Part shown: piece by piece, positions 16,636 through 27,166 of the stretch | Position numbering within the stretch: the stretch's first letter is position 1 | How the letters are laid out: each line of letters begins with the position of its first letter | From: an endosymbiont of Galathealinum brachiosum | Lineage (GTDB): Bacteria > Pseudomonadota > Gammaproteobacteria > SZUA-229 | DNA length: 64,000 nucleotides | Direction: 5' to 3' | NCBI GenBank assembly: GCA_003349885.1 | Contig: QFXC01000011.1 | Location: forward strand, 296,473-360,472 | Notes under the pieces: model-generated | What the model saw: the letters and a program-made list of their open reading frames with translations, nothing else | Databases searched by the model: none | What the model was told of the DNA's origin: nothing | Made by a program: the position numbers and the translations under genes

Positions 16636-18522
16636 CTATAACCATTTTGCCAGCATTTCTTTAAGTGCCTGTTGATTAACCGGTTTTGAAATATAATCAT
16701 CCATCCCTGCGGAGAGACACTTATCCTTATCACCTTCCATTGCATTTGCTGTCATGGCAATAACCGGTAAATGCTTAATTCCGCTTTCCTCTTCAAACAA
16801 CCTCAAAGCCTGAGTTGCTTCATACCCATCCATTACAGGCATCTGACAATCCATTAAAACCACATCAAAATCATGTTTTAACTTCAATCGAGTTATTGCT
16901 TCTTCACCATTATTCATCACTTCAAAGTTCAGACCCACTTTCTCTAACATTTTTTTCGCGACAATCTGATTCACTGGATTGTCTTCTACCAGTAGAACTT
17001 TACCCTCAAGTTCCTCAGCAACATGTGCTACTGACTCCTGAGCTTTTTCCAGCTCTATATTGAGTGAGGGTATTTCAAATGTTATCTCAATCCAGAAGCA
17101 GGAGCCTTTTCCTTCCTCACTCTCAACGCCTAAACGACCTCGCATCATTGTAACCAGCTGCCTTACAATCGCTAAGCCCAAACCTGTACCACCGTATTTA
17201 CGTGTGGTTGACCCATCGGCCTGTGTAAATGAATTAAATAACTTACGTTGAGACTCTTCTGCTATTCCAATACCGGTATCGTTAACCTCAAGTCGAATTC
17301 GAACTGTTTTTTCTGTTTTCTCAAGTACTTTTGCTTTTACTGTCACCTTTCCCTTTTCAGTAAATTTAATTGCATTCGTCATCAGATTTGCAAGTATTTG
17401 CCTGATACGAACCGAATCACCCTTAATAACTTCTGGAATTTGAGAATCAAAATCAGTTTCCAGTACAACATCTCGTTCATCTGCTTTCTGCTTAAGTAAG
17501 AAGGTTAAATCTCTGCTTAAGCTCTGCAGGTTAAAAGGTATCATCTCAAGTTTGAGCTTACCCGCTTCAATTTTTGAAAAATCAAGAATATCATTTAGAA
17601 GAGACAACAACGCCTCACCTGAACTATACGCTATGCCAACATATTCCTTCTGACTAGAATTTAGTTCTGAACCTTGAAGTAACTGCAAAGTACCTAATAT
17701 ACCATTCATTGGTGTACGTATTTCATGGCTCATATTTGCGAGAAATTCGCTTTTAGTTTTACTCGCTGCTTCAGCTATTTCCTTAGCTTTATGTAATTCT
17801 TTTTCAGCACGTTTTCTCTGTTCAATTTCTGTTGATAACTCTTCGTTTAAATCTTCTGATTCATTACGCGCCTGACTCATAAATCGAATCAGAGATTCAT
17901 TGTGAAACCTTAATTCCAGAGACTTTAAAATACCTTTATTAATTCTCGAACCAATACTTCCTAAAACAATCATATAAAAAATTGTCGTCAGAGCTAGTAT
18001 TGTGAATTCATCACCCATCAATGTTAGCCGTATAGTAATTGGAAAAATAACCAGAAAAAGGTAAAGAAAATATAATTTTAATATAGGTGCCATAACCGAA
18101 ACACCACCTGAAGCTATCCCTGCAAGCACAAACCCAAGAACCAGTTGCTGAGATGGATCTACCGGGTACAGTAAATATCCAGCCATACCCCAGCCAAAAG
18201 CCGTTGACAAAATTGCAATTAAATACCAACGTCCAAAAACATCATGTGCAAGTTTACTTGAATCACCATTTTTCCGCATATACCCCATAATGACTCTGAT
18301 AAACGTTATCAAAGTCATATAAGAGATCCAGGAGACCAATAAGCTATGGAATTCATTACGCCATAAAACCAGCGTTAATAATATTGCAACAACCAGACTG
18401 ACAATATTACTCAGTACAGCATTATCTTCTACGAGACGAATTTGTTCACGCCAGATTTTATCGTGATTTTTGCTGTTATCGAGCAACTCTTTTTCGTCGA
18501 TCATCCCCAGCATCTGGTACAC
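16636..18522 (-). CDS. Membrane hybrid sensor histidine kinase
   Basis: 628 residues. Residues about 35-195 hold roughly six membrane helices with no large periplasmic loop, a coiled linker follows (205-255), then HisKA with [15 protein letters not shown] (H266), HATPase with [19 protein letters not shown] and GGTGLGLAI, and a C-terminal receiver domain (508-628) with phosphoacceptor D558 in [11 protein letters not shown]. There is no HPt domain, so phosphate must pass to a separate protein or the receiver regulates the kinase. It stands alone between ubiC and recG. The signal is unknown. Confidence 0.92.
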   Translation of the reverse strand: MYQMLGMIDEKELLDNSKNHDKIWREQIRLVEDNAVLSNIVSLVVAILLTLVLWRNEFHSLLVSWISYMTLITFIRVIMGYMRKNGDSSKLAHDVFGRWYLIAILSTAFGWGMAGYLLYPVDPSQQLVLGFVLAGIASGGVSVMAPILKLYFLYLFLVIFPITIRLTLMGDEFTILALTTIFYMIVLGSIGSRINKGILKSLELRFHNESLIRFMSQARNESEDLNEELSTEIEQRKRAEKELHKAKEIAEAASKTKSEFLANMSHEIRTPMNGILGTLQLLQGSELNSSQKEYVGIAYSSGEALLSLLNDILDFSKIEAGKLKLEMIPFNLQSLSRDLTFLLKQKADERDVVLETDFDSQIPEVIKGDSVRIRQILANLMTNAIKFTEKGKVTVKAKVLEKTEKTVRIRLEVNDTGIGIAEESQRKLFNSFTQADGSTTRKYGGTGLGLAIVRQLVTMMRGRLGVESEEGKGSCFWIEITFEIPSLNIELEKAQESVAHVAEELEGKVLLVEDNPVNQIVAKKMLEKVGLNFEVMNNGEEAITRLKLKHDFDVVLMDCQMPVMDGYEATQALRLFEEESGIKHLPVIAMTANAMEGDKDKCLSAGMDDYISKPVNQQALKEMLAKWL

Positions 18523-18787
18523 CTGTAATTGATATAATAATTATCATGCATCTACTGAAAATAGACGAGTAAAGGGACAATTGCTAGCTAGGCGGGTGAT
18601 TTTCATACACAAAACTATTGGCTAGATCATGACATCCCATAAGCAAACAGTCTTTCAATTTAATCCGCATAAAAAACACTCCTTGTTATTAAACGTACTC
18701 CTCAGGGAGAATCACCGTTTTTTGGTGCTCTGCTCCTTATTCCGTCACCGATGACATGAGTCAAAACAGGATAACAACAACTAACAC

Positions 18788-20905
18788 CTACCCCACATTC
18801 ACATATTGCTGAGCTATACCCACCCACCTATCAATAAGAGGTTTAATGCTTTCGGGTGAGCTATCTATCAAATTTGTAGCCACTCTCTTTACATCATCTA
18901 ACATATACTCATCTCGTACAATATCAGCTATTTTAAACTGAACCAGACCTGTCTGGCGCGTACCTAATACTTCACCTGGCCCTCTCAGCTGTAAATCTTT
19001 TCTCGCAATTTCAAATCCACTATTCGTTTTACGCATTATAGCCAGCCTTTCTTTCGCATGTTCACTAAGCGGACTTTTAAACATCAATACACAATGACTG
19101 GCCTCCTCACCTCTACCTACTCTTCCTCTTAACTGATGCAACTGTGATAAACCTAATCGTTCTGCATTTTCAATTATCATTAAACTTGCATTAGGCACAT
19201 CAACACCAACTTCAATAACCGTTGTTGCTACTAATAGCTTTATATCGCCCTGTTGAAAACTTTGCATTAAACTGGCTTTTTCATCGGACTTTAATCGCCC
19301 ATGAATTAAACCGACTTTTATATCAGGAAAAACTTCCTGTAATTTTTCAGCCGTATCCTGAGCTGCCTGACATTGTAGTGATTCCGATTCTTCAACCAGA
19401 GTGCATACCCAGTATGCCTGCTTACCTTCCGCACACGCCTTGTATATTCTATCTAGTATTTCTTCGCGTCGCTCCTGCTGTATTACAACTGTTGTGATGG
19501 GTTTTCTTCCAGGTGGTAACTCATCAATAACAGAATAATCAAGATCGGCATAAGCCGTCATGGCCAGGCTTCGAGGAATAGGTGTTGCAGTCATTATTAA
19601 CTGATGTGCAAGTTCGTTATTACTGGAATTTTCTTCGTTATGTGCTTTTTTAGCCAAAGCCATACGTTGCTGAACACCAAAACGATGCTGCTCATCTGTC
19701 ACAGCTAATGCCAGATTTTTATATTTAACATCACTTTGAAATAATGCATGTGTACCGACAATAACCTGAGCACCACCATCAGATATCTGACGTAGCACTC
19801 GATCTCTTTTTTTACCTTTTATCTGACCAGATAGCCATGCTACTTCGATACCTAATGGTTTAAACCAGGCCGTAAAATTTTTATAATGTTGCTCAGCCAG
19901 AATTTCTGTTGGAGCCATAATTGCTGCCTGTGATCCAGACTCTATTGCTTTTAAACACGCAAGTGCTGCAACAACTGTCTTTCCCGAACCTACATCACCC
20001 TGAACAAGACGCATCATTGGCACTCCAGACTCAAGATCCTGTAGAATATCCTGGTTTACTTTTTGTTGCGCCATAGTTAGATCAAAAGGCAATGATTTTA
20101 AAAACTGATATAGAAAATGATTATCACTACTAAGATGAGCGGCTGAGTGCCTTCTATTTTTTTCACGCATCATTTTCAAACTTAAATGCTGCGCTAATAA
20201 CTCTTCAAAAATTAACCTTAACTGCGATTCATGACTAACTTCAAACAACTGATTAACATTAGCACCTGAAGGCGGCCTGTGAACATATCGCAAAGCACTA
20301 ACAAGTGAATAATTTTCATTTACTCCTGACACAGGAAAATTAAGATAGTCAGGTAGAAGTGAATCATTATTTAACAGCTCAAGACACTGTCCGGTTAATC
20401 GTCTCAATAATATTTGACTAACGCCATCTGCAGTATGATAAACAGGTGTCAATGAATCATCGACAGGCGGGGCTGTATTTTCATTTATCTGAAAATATTC
20501 TGGATGAACAATTTCAAGAGATGAAGAACCATAACGAACATCACCAAAACAACGAAGCTTTATTCCTTCTTTTAAAGTTTCCTGCTGCTGTTTATTAAAA
20601 TAAAAAAAACGTAACAACAAACTTCCAGTACCGTCTGTTACATGTAACAGTAACATCCGCCTGCTTTTACCTTTACGTGTAAAGGCAATCTTTGTGTAAT
20701 CAACAGTCACTTCAATTAATGCTGATTGCCCATGACGTAAGACACCGACAGGTACGACTCTAGTCCGGTCTTCATATCTATATGGCAGATGAAATAAAAT
20801 ATCCTGAATATTATTTAATCCAAGTTTACTTAATCGTTCCTGTACTTTTGGGCCAACGCCCTTAAGCTGTGTTAAGTCACTTGAGTGAGAGAGTTTTTTT
20901 TCCAA
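18788..20905 (-). CDS. recG: ATP-dependent DNA helicase RecG
   Basis: Branch-migration helicase acting on stalled forks and recombination intermediates. The 705-residue protein has the N-terminal wedge OB-fold domain, Walker A GDVGSGKT (303-310), DEQH box (404-407), and the C-terminal lobe with QLRGRVGRGEEASHC and the following TRG-type segment (IARKDLQLRGPGEVLGTRQTG). It is the promoter-distal part of a conserved block with ridA, spoT, rpoZ and gmk, all on the minus strand. Confidence 0.97.
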   Translation of the reverse strand: MEKKLSHSSDLTQLKGVGPKVQERLSKLGLNNIQDILFHLPYRYEDRTRVVPVGVLRHGQSALIEVTVDYTKIAFTRKGKSRRMLLLHVTDGTGSLLLRFFYFNKQQQETLKEGIKLRCFGDVRYGSSSLEIVHPEYFQINENTAPPVDDSLTPVYHTADGVSQILLRRLTGQCLELLNNDSLLPDYLNFPVSGVNENYSLVSALRYVHRPPSGANVNQLFEVSHESQLRLIFEELLAQHLSLKMMREKNRRHSAAHLSSDNHFLYQFLKSLPFDLTMAQQKVNQDILQDLESGVPMMRLVQGDVGSGKTVVAALACLKAIESGSQAAIMAPTEILAEQHYKNFTAWFKPLGIEVAWLSGQIKGKKRDRVLRQISDGGAQVIVGTHALFQSDVKYKNLALAVTDEQHRFGVQQRMALAKKAHNEENSSNNELAHQLIMTATPIPRSLAMTAYADLDYSVIDELPPGRKPITTVVIQQERREEILDRIYKACAEGKQAYWVCTLVEESESLQCQAAQDTAEKLQEVFPDIKVGLIHGRLKSDEKASLMQSFQQGDIKLLVATTVIEVGVDVPNASLMIIENAERLGLSQLHQLRGRVGRGEEASHCVLMFKSPLSEHAKERLAIMRKTNSGFEIARKDLQLRGPGEVLGTRQTGLVQFKIADIVRDEYMLDDVKRVATNLIDSSPESIKPLIDRWVGIAQQYVNVG

Positions 20906-21025
20906 TTCTGAGCAATGCCTGTTGTCGAACTTATATTTTTAGTTTTAACTTATAATTGATGTGCCACGAATCATGTAGCTCATCAATTCTGCTCTATGAC
21001 ATCTTAGTTTATTTTTTTCGCCTTT

Positions 21026-21406
21026 TTATAATTCCAAAATAGCATCCATTTCCACAGCAACAGCTTTCGGTAACTCATTAACACCTATCGCTGCACGTGC
21101 TGGATATGGTTCGGTAAAGTATTGAGCCATGACCTGATTAACAGTTGGAAAATTACTTAGATCTGTCAGAAAAATATTTAGTTTCACAACATTATCAAAG
21201 GTGCCGCCTGCAGTCGTTATGATCGCCTGTAAGTTTTTAAATACTAAATGTATCTGCTCCTCAACCGAACCATCAAGCACTTCCATGGTCTCTGGAATAA
21301 GAGGAATCTGACCTGATATATAAACCGTATTATTAACTTTTACAGCCTGCGAATAAGTACCAATAGCCTGGGGCGCTTTATCAGTAGAAATAATTTCTTT
21401 TTTCAT
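21026..21406 (-). CDS. ridA: RidA family enamine/imine deaminase
   Basis: 126 residues, full length. Hydrolyses reactive 2-aminoacrylate and related enamines released by PLP enzymes. Family marks include APQAIGTYSQAVKV at the start, YISGQIPLIPET, and near the end YPARAAIGVNELPKAVAVEMDAI, with the conserved arginine and C-terminal acidic residue of active RidA. It lies 19 bases after spoT in the same operon, as in many Gammaproteobacteria. Confidence 0.95.
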   Translation of the reverse strand: MKKEIISTDKAPQAIGTYSQAVKVNNTVYISGQIPLIPETMEVLDGSVEEQIHLVFKNLQAIITTAGGTFDNVVKLNIFLTDLSNFPTVNQVMAQYFTEPYPARAAIGVNELPKAVAVEMDAILEL

Positions 21407-21425
21407 ATTTATCTATTCTCAATAA

Positions 21426-23606
21426 TTACTGTACACGCACAATACGCATAACTGAACTCACACGTCTAAGACGACGTAAAATTTTAGCCAGATGATTCCG
21501 GTTATTCACTGAAATAAGGAATGAGATATTAGTTGATATCCCATCTTTATCCTCTACTTCAACATGTTCTATATTTGCAGATTCATCAGATATAATAGTT
21601 GCCAATCTTGCCAGAACACCTCGTTCATTTTGCACATGTAAATTCAACTGACAGGAATATTCTCCACTTGGGTCAATTGCCCACGTCACATCAATCATGT
21701 TTTCACTTTGCAAACGTTCATTAACAATGTTTTTGCAACTAACCTGATGGATAACAAGACCACGCCCTTTACTTAACTTACCAACAATCTGATCTCCAGG
21801 TATCGGGCGACAGCATTTAGCGTAAGAGACCACCATCCCCTCTGTACCTTGAATAGCCAAAGGCGATCGACCGGATGCCTCATCTTGTTTTTGATTTGTT
21901 TCGTCAACTTCTTCTGTAAATAAACGACGCGCAACCAGACCCGCGGGACGGTTACCCATACCTATATCTTCAAGTAACTGATTCAATGATGAGAAGCCAT
22001 ATTCATCCAGTAAAAACTGATAACTATCCGCTGTCATTTCTTCAAGCGTTATGTTCTTTTCCAGCAACATTCGTGACAATAAACGACGACCCTGAGCTAC
22101 TGCATCTTCTGATCGAATATTTTTTAAATAATTGAGTATGTTACTTCTGGCTTTTGCGGTCACTACAAAATCTAACCAACCAGGATTTGGGTGCGCACCA
22201 TCCGATGTTATAACTTCAATTGTCTGACCACTGTACAAAGGTGTATCTAATGGCGCAAAACGATGATCGACTTTGCTTGCCACACAAGTATGGCCCACGT
22301 CTGTATGAACAGAGTAGGCAAAATCTATAGGTGTAGAATTTTTAGGTAGTTTTACAATGTCGCCATTTGGCGTATAAACATAAAGCTCGTCTGGAAACAG
22401 ATCAACTTTAACATTTTCTAAAAACTCAACAGAGTCACCCGCAGCCTGCTGCATTTCGAGTATGCCTGTTAACCATTCCCGGGTACGCCCACCCACATCA
22501 ATTTCATTACCCGAATCCTCTTTATACAGCCAGTGTGCAGCAATACCTGTTTCTGCAAAATTATCCATTTCACTTGTTCTAATCTGTATTTCTATCGGTA
22601 TAGCATGAGGACCAAATAAAACAGTATGTAATGACTGGTAACCATTTTCTTTAGGAATAGCTATATAATCTTTAAATTTGCCGGGTATCGGTTTAAATAA
22701 ATTATGTACAGCACCTAACACTCGATAACAATCATCAACCGTATCAACAACTACTCGCATACCATATACATCGAATATATTTCGATACGAAAGATTTTTC
22801 TCTCGCATTTTTTTATACAGACTAAACGGGTGTTTTCTTCGCGAATTAACTTCTGCTTCAATACTCAGTTCATCTAAACGTAAAGTCAGGCCGTTATGAA
22901 TTTTATGAATAATTTCTTTTCTATTACCAGCTTCCTGAAGCATTGCGTGCTCAAGCACCTTATAACGCATAGGATGCATTGCACGAAAGCCCAGATCTTC
23001 AAGCTCAAGCCTCAGCGTATTTATGCCCAGGCGTCTCGCCAGTGGCACATAAATATCCAGCGTCTCCTGTGCAATACGGCGGCGTTTTTCCGGACGCATC
23101 ACACCCAACGTTCGCATATTGTGCAAACGATCGGCAAGCTTGATTAAAATAACGCGAATATCTCGAGCCATAGCCATTAATACTTTCTGTATATTAATAG
23201 CCTGTTGTTCTTTTTTATTTTTGAATTTAAATTCGGTAAGTTTGCTAACGCCGTCAACAAGCTCTGCGACATCATCACCAAATTTATCAGCGACTTCATC
23301 TTTTGTGGCGGGTGTATCTTCAATTACATCATGCAGTATGGCTGCACAGATGCTTTTTGAGTCCATATGCATTTCAGCCAGAATACGTGCAACTGAAATG
23401 GGGTGATAAATATAGGGTTCACCAGTTTGGCGAAACTGACCCTCGTGTGCTTGCGCACCAAACAAATATGCCTGGTATACGTCCCTCACCTGATCGGTAT
23501 TCATATAGTCTTCAACTATACGACACAGATCAGATATCAAAAAACGAGACGGATCTCCATATAAATCCTTTACATCAATCTCAGTTTGATCAGGACTTAT
23601 TGCCAT
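21426..23606 (-). CDS. spoT: Bifunctional (p)ppGpp synthetase/hydrolase
   Basis: Makes and degrades the stringent-response alarmones. The 726-residue protein has an intact HD hydrolase domain (H54, H92-D93 in AILHDVIEDT), the synthetase domain with YGMRVVVDTVDDCY and KDYIAIPKENGYQSLHT, a TGS domain (VYTPNGDIVKLPKNSTPIDFAY), the conserved-cysteine region (YAKCCRPIPGD), and a C-terminal ACT domain. Both catalytic centres look complete, so it is SpoT-type rather than RelA-type. It is downstream of rpoZ by 24 bases. Confidence 0.96.
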   Translation of the reverse strand: MAISPDQTEIDVKDLYGDPSRFLISDLCRIVEDYMNTDQVRDVYQAYLFGAQAHEGQFRQTGEPYIYHPISVARILAEMHMDSKSICAAILHDVIEDTPATKDEVADKFGDDVAELVDGVSKLTEFKFKNKKEQQAINIQKVLMAMARDIRVILIKLADRLHNMRTLGVMRPEKRRRIAQETLDIYVPLARRLGINTLRLELEDLGFRAMHPMRYKVLEHAMLQEAGNRKEIIHKIHNGLTLRLDELSIEAEVNSRRKHPFSLYKKMREKNLSYRNIFDVYGMRVVVDTVDDCYRVLGAVHNLFKPIPGKFKDYIAIPKENGYQSLHTVLFGPHAIPIEIQIRTSEMDNFAETGIAAHWLYKEDSGNEIDVGGRTREWLTGILEMQQAAGDSVEFLENVKVDLFPDELYVYTPNGDIVKLPKNSTPIDFAYSVHTDVGHTCVASKVDHRFAPLDTPLYSGQTIEVITSDGAHPNPGWLDFVVTAKARSNILNYLKNIRSEDAVAQGRRLLSRMLLEKNITLEEMTADSYQFLLDEYGFSSLNQLLEDIGMGNRPAGLVARRLFTEEVDETNQKQDEASGRSPLAIQGTEGMVVSYAKCCRPIPGDQIVGKLSKGRGLVIHQVSCKNIVNERLQSENMIDVTWAIDPSGEYSCQLNLHVQNERGVLARLATIISDESANIEHVEVEDKDGISTNISFLISVNNRNHLAKILRRLRRVSSVMRIVRVQ

Positions 23607-23630
23607 ATTAAATTTCCCTGAAAAACCGGG

Positions 23631-23891
23631 TTACATTTCCTTGCTAATTTCTTCTGCGGAAATTGCAGCTGGCATCATATTAAGCTCTTCCGTTTTTTCA
23701 TCTAAAATCTCCGGACCAACCAGACCCTCAGAAATTTCACGTAATGCAAGTACAGTTGGTTTGTCATTGTCTATTTCAACTAACGCATCAGCACCCATTG
23801 CAATTTGGCGTGCGCGTTTTGAAGCAACCAATACAAGATGAAAACGATTATCTACATTTGGTAAACAATCTTCTACTGTTAAACGTGCCAT
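23631..23891 (-). CDS. rpoZ: RNA polymerase omega subunit
   Basis: 86 residues. Aids assembly of RNA polymerase and forms one ppGpp-binding site together with beta'. The start [20 protein letters not shown] and RARQI...ADALVEID are typical. It lies between gmk (12 bases upstream) and spoT, the standard arrangement linking GMP/GTP supply to the stringent response. Confidence 0.96.
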   Translation of the reverse strand: MARLTVEDCLPNVDNRFHLVLVASKRARQIAMGADALVEIDNDKPTVLALREISEGLVGPEILDEKTEELNMMPAAISAEEISKEM

Positions 23892-23903
23892 TCTTCTAAT
23901 CCT

Positions 23904-24518
23904 CTATTTCAATAATTCGATTAATAAATTTTCCAGTTTACGTTCCTGCTGAAGCTGACGTAACCGGTTTGCTTTAAATATACTGCCGAGTTCCTGTAAT
24001 GCATAATCAAAATCATCATTAACGATAATGTAATCAAACTCGGCATAATGTGACATTTCATTCACCGCATCTCTCATGCGACGATTAATTATTTCTTCAT
24101 CATCCTGCCCACGATTCTGCAGGCGCTCTTTCAATGCTTCAGAAGATGGCGGCAAAATAAAAATCGACAATGAATCCTGAAACTGTTTGCGCACCTGTCG
24201 TGCACCCTGCCAGTCTATTTCCAGAATTACATCATGACCCTGAAGCAGTTGCTGCTCTACATGTTTCTGTGATGTGCCATAGTAATTATCAAAAACTTTG
24301 GCGTGCTCAAGAAAAGCACTGCTATCGACCATACTCAGAAATTCCTGCTGATTTACAAAGTGATAATCAACACCCTCTTTTTCACCTTCTCGCATGTCCC
24401 GCGTGGTATGAGATGTAGAAACGACTATATCTGTATCATCAGCAGTTAAGCCTTTAACCATACTGGTTTTACCCGCACCAGAAGGTGCTGAGATTATGTA
24501 AAGTGTGCCTTTGCTCAA
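23904..24518 (-). CDS. gmk: Guanylate kinase
   Basis: Phosphorylates GMP to GDP. Starting at TTG (complement of 24516-24518) gives 204 residues opening (M)SKGTLYIISAPSGAGKTS, the normal N-terminus with Walker A GAGKT; GAGG lies 8 bases before this TTG. A longer frame begins at ATG 24572, but its extra 18 residues have no family counterpart. GMP-binding elements TTRDMREGEKEGVDYHFV and EIDWQGARQVRKQF are present. It is the first gene of the gmk-rpoZ-spoT-ridA-recG block. Confidence 0.95.
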   Translation of the reverse strand: MSKGTLYIISAPSGAGKTSMVKGLTADDTDIVVSTSHTTRDMREGEKEGVDYHFVNQQEFLSMVDSSAFLEHAKVFDNYYGTSQKHVEQQLLQGHDVILEIDWQGARQVRKQFQDSLSIFILPPSSEALKERLQNRGQDDEEIINRRMRDAVNEMSHYAEFDYIIVNDDFDYALQELGSIFKANRLRQLQQERKLENLLIELLK

Positions 24519-24651
24519 GAGCTTCCTCGGAAATAACTTTTTCTTAACCCATCGCGAGTTAAAGCCACACACCTACTGATATACAAATGTAAGCGCGTAA
24601 CTTTAACCCGCGATAGTACGACTAATCTTATTAAACGTAAGAATAACCTAT

Positions 24652-25749
24652 TTAGGCCAATTTATCACTGACAAATATGGGTAATCTACGCGCTCCCCAG
24701 TTACCAGCAGTTGCTTCAAACACACCCGGCAAGGGGGTCTTACAGGACTCGCAGCAACCATTGGCATCCAGCTCCCACCGACCTAACTCATACCAGTCAC
24801 GCTCAATTAGCAGATGCCCACATTGATGACAATAACTACTACTGCCGGACGTATCATGCACATTTCCCGTATAGACATAACGTAAGCCAGTTTTCATCGC
24901 TATATTACGAGCTCGAGTTAAAGTTGCAGCGGGCGTTTGTTCAATATCCCGCATCTTCCAGTCAGGGTGAAACGCGCTAAAATGCAGAGGCACATCCGGA
25001 CCGATGTTTTCCATCAGCCATTCACACATTTCATGTAATTCGGCATCTGAATCATTCTGACCAGGTATTAGTAAAGTCGTAATCTCGAACCAGACATCCG
25101 TTTCATGCCTGAGGTATTGCAGAGTTTCCAGAACAGGCTGTAAATGCCCTCCTGTCAACTTGTGATAGAACTTTTCCGTAAACGCTTTCAAATCAATATT
25201 AGCTGCATCCATAAAGTCAAAAAACTCAATTCTGGGTTTTTCACAGATATATCCGGCCGAGACAGCCACAGATTTCAGCCCCTCTTCATGACATGCCTGC
25301 GCAACATCAATGGCATACTCATGAAATATAACCGGATCATTATACGTAAACGCCACACTTCTACAGTTATTAGACTTTGCTTGCTCAGCAATCGTGACCG
25401 GGCCCGCTTTTGAAGCAAGTTGCGCCATTTCGCGTGACTTACTCATATCCCAGTTCTGACAATATTTACAGGTCAGGTTACAGCCTGCCGTGCCAAAAGA
25501 TAATACGGGTGTACCTGGCAGAAAATGATTCAGAGGCTTCTTTTCTATCGGGTCAATACAAAAACCACTGGAGAGACCATAAGAGGTAAGCACTATCTGG
25601 TTATGCTGATTCGCACGAACAAAGCACAAACCTCTCTGCCCTTCTTTTAATTTACAGAAACGGGGACACAAATCACACTGCACACGACCATCATTAAGCT
25701 TGTGCCAGTAACGTGTAGAAACAATATATTTTTCGGAATCATGCATCAC
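24652..25749 (-). CDS. amrS: AmmeMemoRadiSam system radical SAM enzyme
   Basis: 365 residues. The radical SAM cluster motif CNLTCKYC (C90, C94, C97, within GTAGCNLTCKYCQNW) is complete. Four cysteines lie before it (C25, C28, C32, C42) and four near the end (YCHQC and CCESC), probably a second metal site or zinc ribbon. It resembles pyruvate-formate-lyase activating enzymes and belongs to the family found with Memo and AMMECR1 proteins. Those two genes are immediately divergent, 52 bases away. The substrate of this widespread trio has not been settled to my knowledge. Confidence 0.9.
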   Translation of the reverse strand: MMHDSEKYIVSTRYWHKLNDGRVQCDLCPRFCKLKEGQRGLCFVRANQHNQIVLTSYGLSSGFCIDPIEKKPLNHFLPGTPVLSFGTAGCNLTCKYCQNWDMSKSREMAQLASKAGPVTIAEQAKSNNCRSVAFTYNDPVIFHEYAIDVAQACHEEGLKSVAVSAGYICEKPRIEFFDFMDAANIDLKAFTEKFYHKLTGGHLQPVLETLQYLRHETDVWFEITTLLIPGQNDSDAELHEMCEWLMENIGPDVPLHFSAFHPDWKMRDIEQTPAATLTRARNIAMKTGLRYVYTGNVHDTSGSSSYCHQCGHLLIERDWYELGRWELDANGCCESCKTPLPGVFEATAGNWGARRLPIFVSDKLA

Positions 25750-25801
25750 AATACCCTTCTATATGTTATAACTATAACAGGATAATTAGATAGTTATCGC
25801 C

Positions 25802-26602
25802 ATGACAAACACTAGCTCACGCACACGACCCGCAGCAGTAGCTGGCATGTTTTATGCCGGTGACCCACAACAGCTATCATCCGACATACAGCAATTTCTA
25901 GATCAGGCAGACAACCCTACCAATATTATACCAAAGGCAATTATTGCACCTCATGCGGGGTATCAATATTCCGGGTCGGTTGCAGCAAGTGCTTACAAAT
26001 TACTCACTTCTATTAGCAATAAAATCAAACAGGTTATTTTACTTGGCCCTGCTCATCGAGTTGCATTTAGCGGCATTGCTACACCTGATGCAGATTATTT
26101 TGAAACACCACTTGGACTCATAAAAGTTAATTCCACATTCTGTAAAAAAGCAGAACAGTTAGATTTTGTACAACATAATAAACTCGCCCACAAAGAAGAG
26201 CATTCTCTTGAAGTGCACTTGCCTTTTTTACAAACCGTATTAAATGATTTTGAGTTAACACCTTTAGTAGTCGGCGACTGCAACCGTAATGACGTAGCTA
26301 AATTGCTTGAGTTATTCTGGGGAGATAACGAAACTTTATTCATTATCAGCACAGATCTTAGTCACTTTAACGCTTACGATATAGCTAAAGAACAGGACCT
26401 GTTAACTTCAAACAATATTGAAAAATTACAGGCCGAAAATATACATTATGATGATGCCTGTGGACGCAACCCGCTAAATGGACTGCTGACCCTGGCAAAA
26501 CAGCATCATTTAAAAGTTAACTGTCTCGATTTGAGAAACTCGGGCGACACATCTGGAAACAAAGATCGCGTCGTAGGTTATGGGTCATATGTCGTTTATT
26601 AA
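25802..26602 (+). CDS. amrB: AmmeMemoRadiSam system protein B (Memo family)
   Basis: 266 residues of the MEMO1 family, related in fold to non-haem-iron dioxygenases. Candidate metal ligands are H51 (APHAGYQYSG), H85 (LGPAHR) and C220 (DDACGRNP); other conserved residues are H139 (SLEVHLPFLQ) and H188 (STDLSHF). The end VVGYGSYVVY is typical. Its stop lies 23 bases inside the AMMECR1 gene, so the two are cotranslated, and the radical SAM partner is transcribed divergently from the same short gap. Confidence 0.93.
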   Translation: MTNTSSRTRPAAVAGMFYAGDPQQLSSDIQQFLDQADNPTNIIPKAIIAPHAGYQYSGSVAASAYKLLTSISNKIKQVILLGPAHRVAFSGIATPDADYFETPLGLIKVNSTFCKKAEQLDFVQHNKLAHKEEHSLEVHLPFLQTVLNDFELTPLVVGDCNRNDVAKLLELFWGDNETLFIISTDLSHFNAYDIAKEQDLLTSNNIEKLQAENIHYDDACGRNPLNGLLTLAKQHHLKVNCLDLRNSGDTSGNKDRVVGYGSYVVY

Positions 26603-27155
26603 TTTAACCAGTGAAGATCAAAACTGTTTATTAAAGACAGCAAAAGATTCCATTATTTATGGCTTAGAACAACAGCGTTTTTTACCTGTTGATTTGAATC
26701 AGTTCAGTGCTCTATTACAGACTCATGGCGCGAGTTTTGTAACACTGCATTTAAATAAAAACTTACGTGGCTGCATCGGTACTCTGGAAGCTTATCAGCC
26801 ATTGATTACTGATATTTCTGAACATGCGTACGCTGCTGCTTTTCAGGACCCCCGATTCCCCAGTGTAAGCGCAGATGAAATACCAGAACTGGAAATTTCT
26901 ATTTCAATATTAACCGCAGCAGAACCTGTTCGTTTTGTATCTGAAGCCGATTTATTAAAGCAATTACAACCGGGGATAGATGGGATAATTTTGCAAGCAG
27001 GGCCACACAAAGCTACTTTTTTACCCTCAGTGTGGGAGCAGTTACCCTCAACTGAGGAATTTTTAAATCATTTAAAAATAAAAGCCGGTTTAAATATGAG
27101 TGACTGGCCTGAAAATTTAAGCATTTCAAGATACCGCACGATTAACTTAAAATAA
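26580..27155 (+). CDS. amrA: AmmeMemoRadiSam system protein A (AMMECR1 family)
   Basis: 191 residues. The invariant family hexapeptide LRGCIG is present (NLRGCIGTLEAYQPL), followed by AYAAAFQDPRFPSV and the closing LPSVWEQLPSTEEFLNHLKIKAGL. The family's molecular function is unknown; its fold and strict co-occurrence with Memo and a radical SAM enzyme suggest a shared modification reaction. ATG 26580 overlaps Memo; ATG 26589 is an alternative. It ends 11 bases from the converging ispB. Confidence 0.93.
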   Translation: MGHMSFINLTSEDQNCLLKTAKDSIIYGLEQQRFLPVDLNQFSALLQTHGASFVTLHLNKNLRGCIGTLEAYQPLITDISEHAYAAAFQDPRFPSVSADEIPELEISISILTAAEPVRFVSEADLLKQLQPGIDGIILQAGPHKATFLPSVWEQLPSTEEFLNHLKIKAGLNMSDWPENLSISRYRTINLK

Positions 27156-27166
27156 ATCAGACGGTT

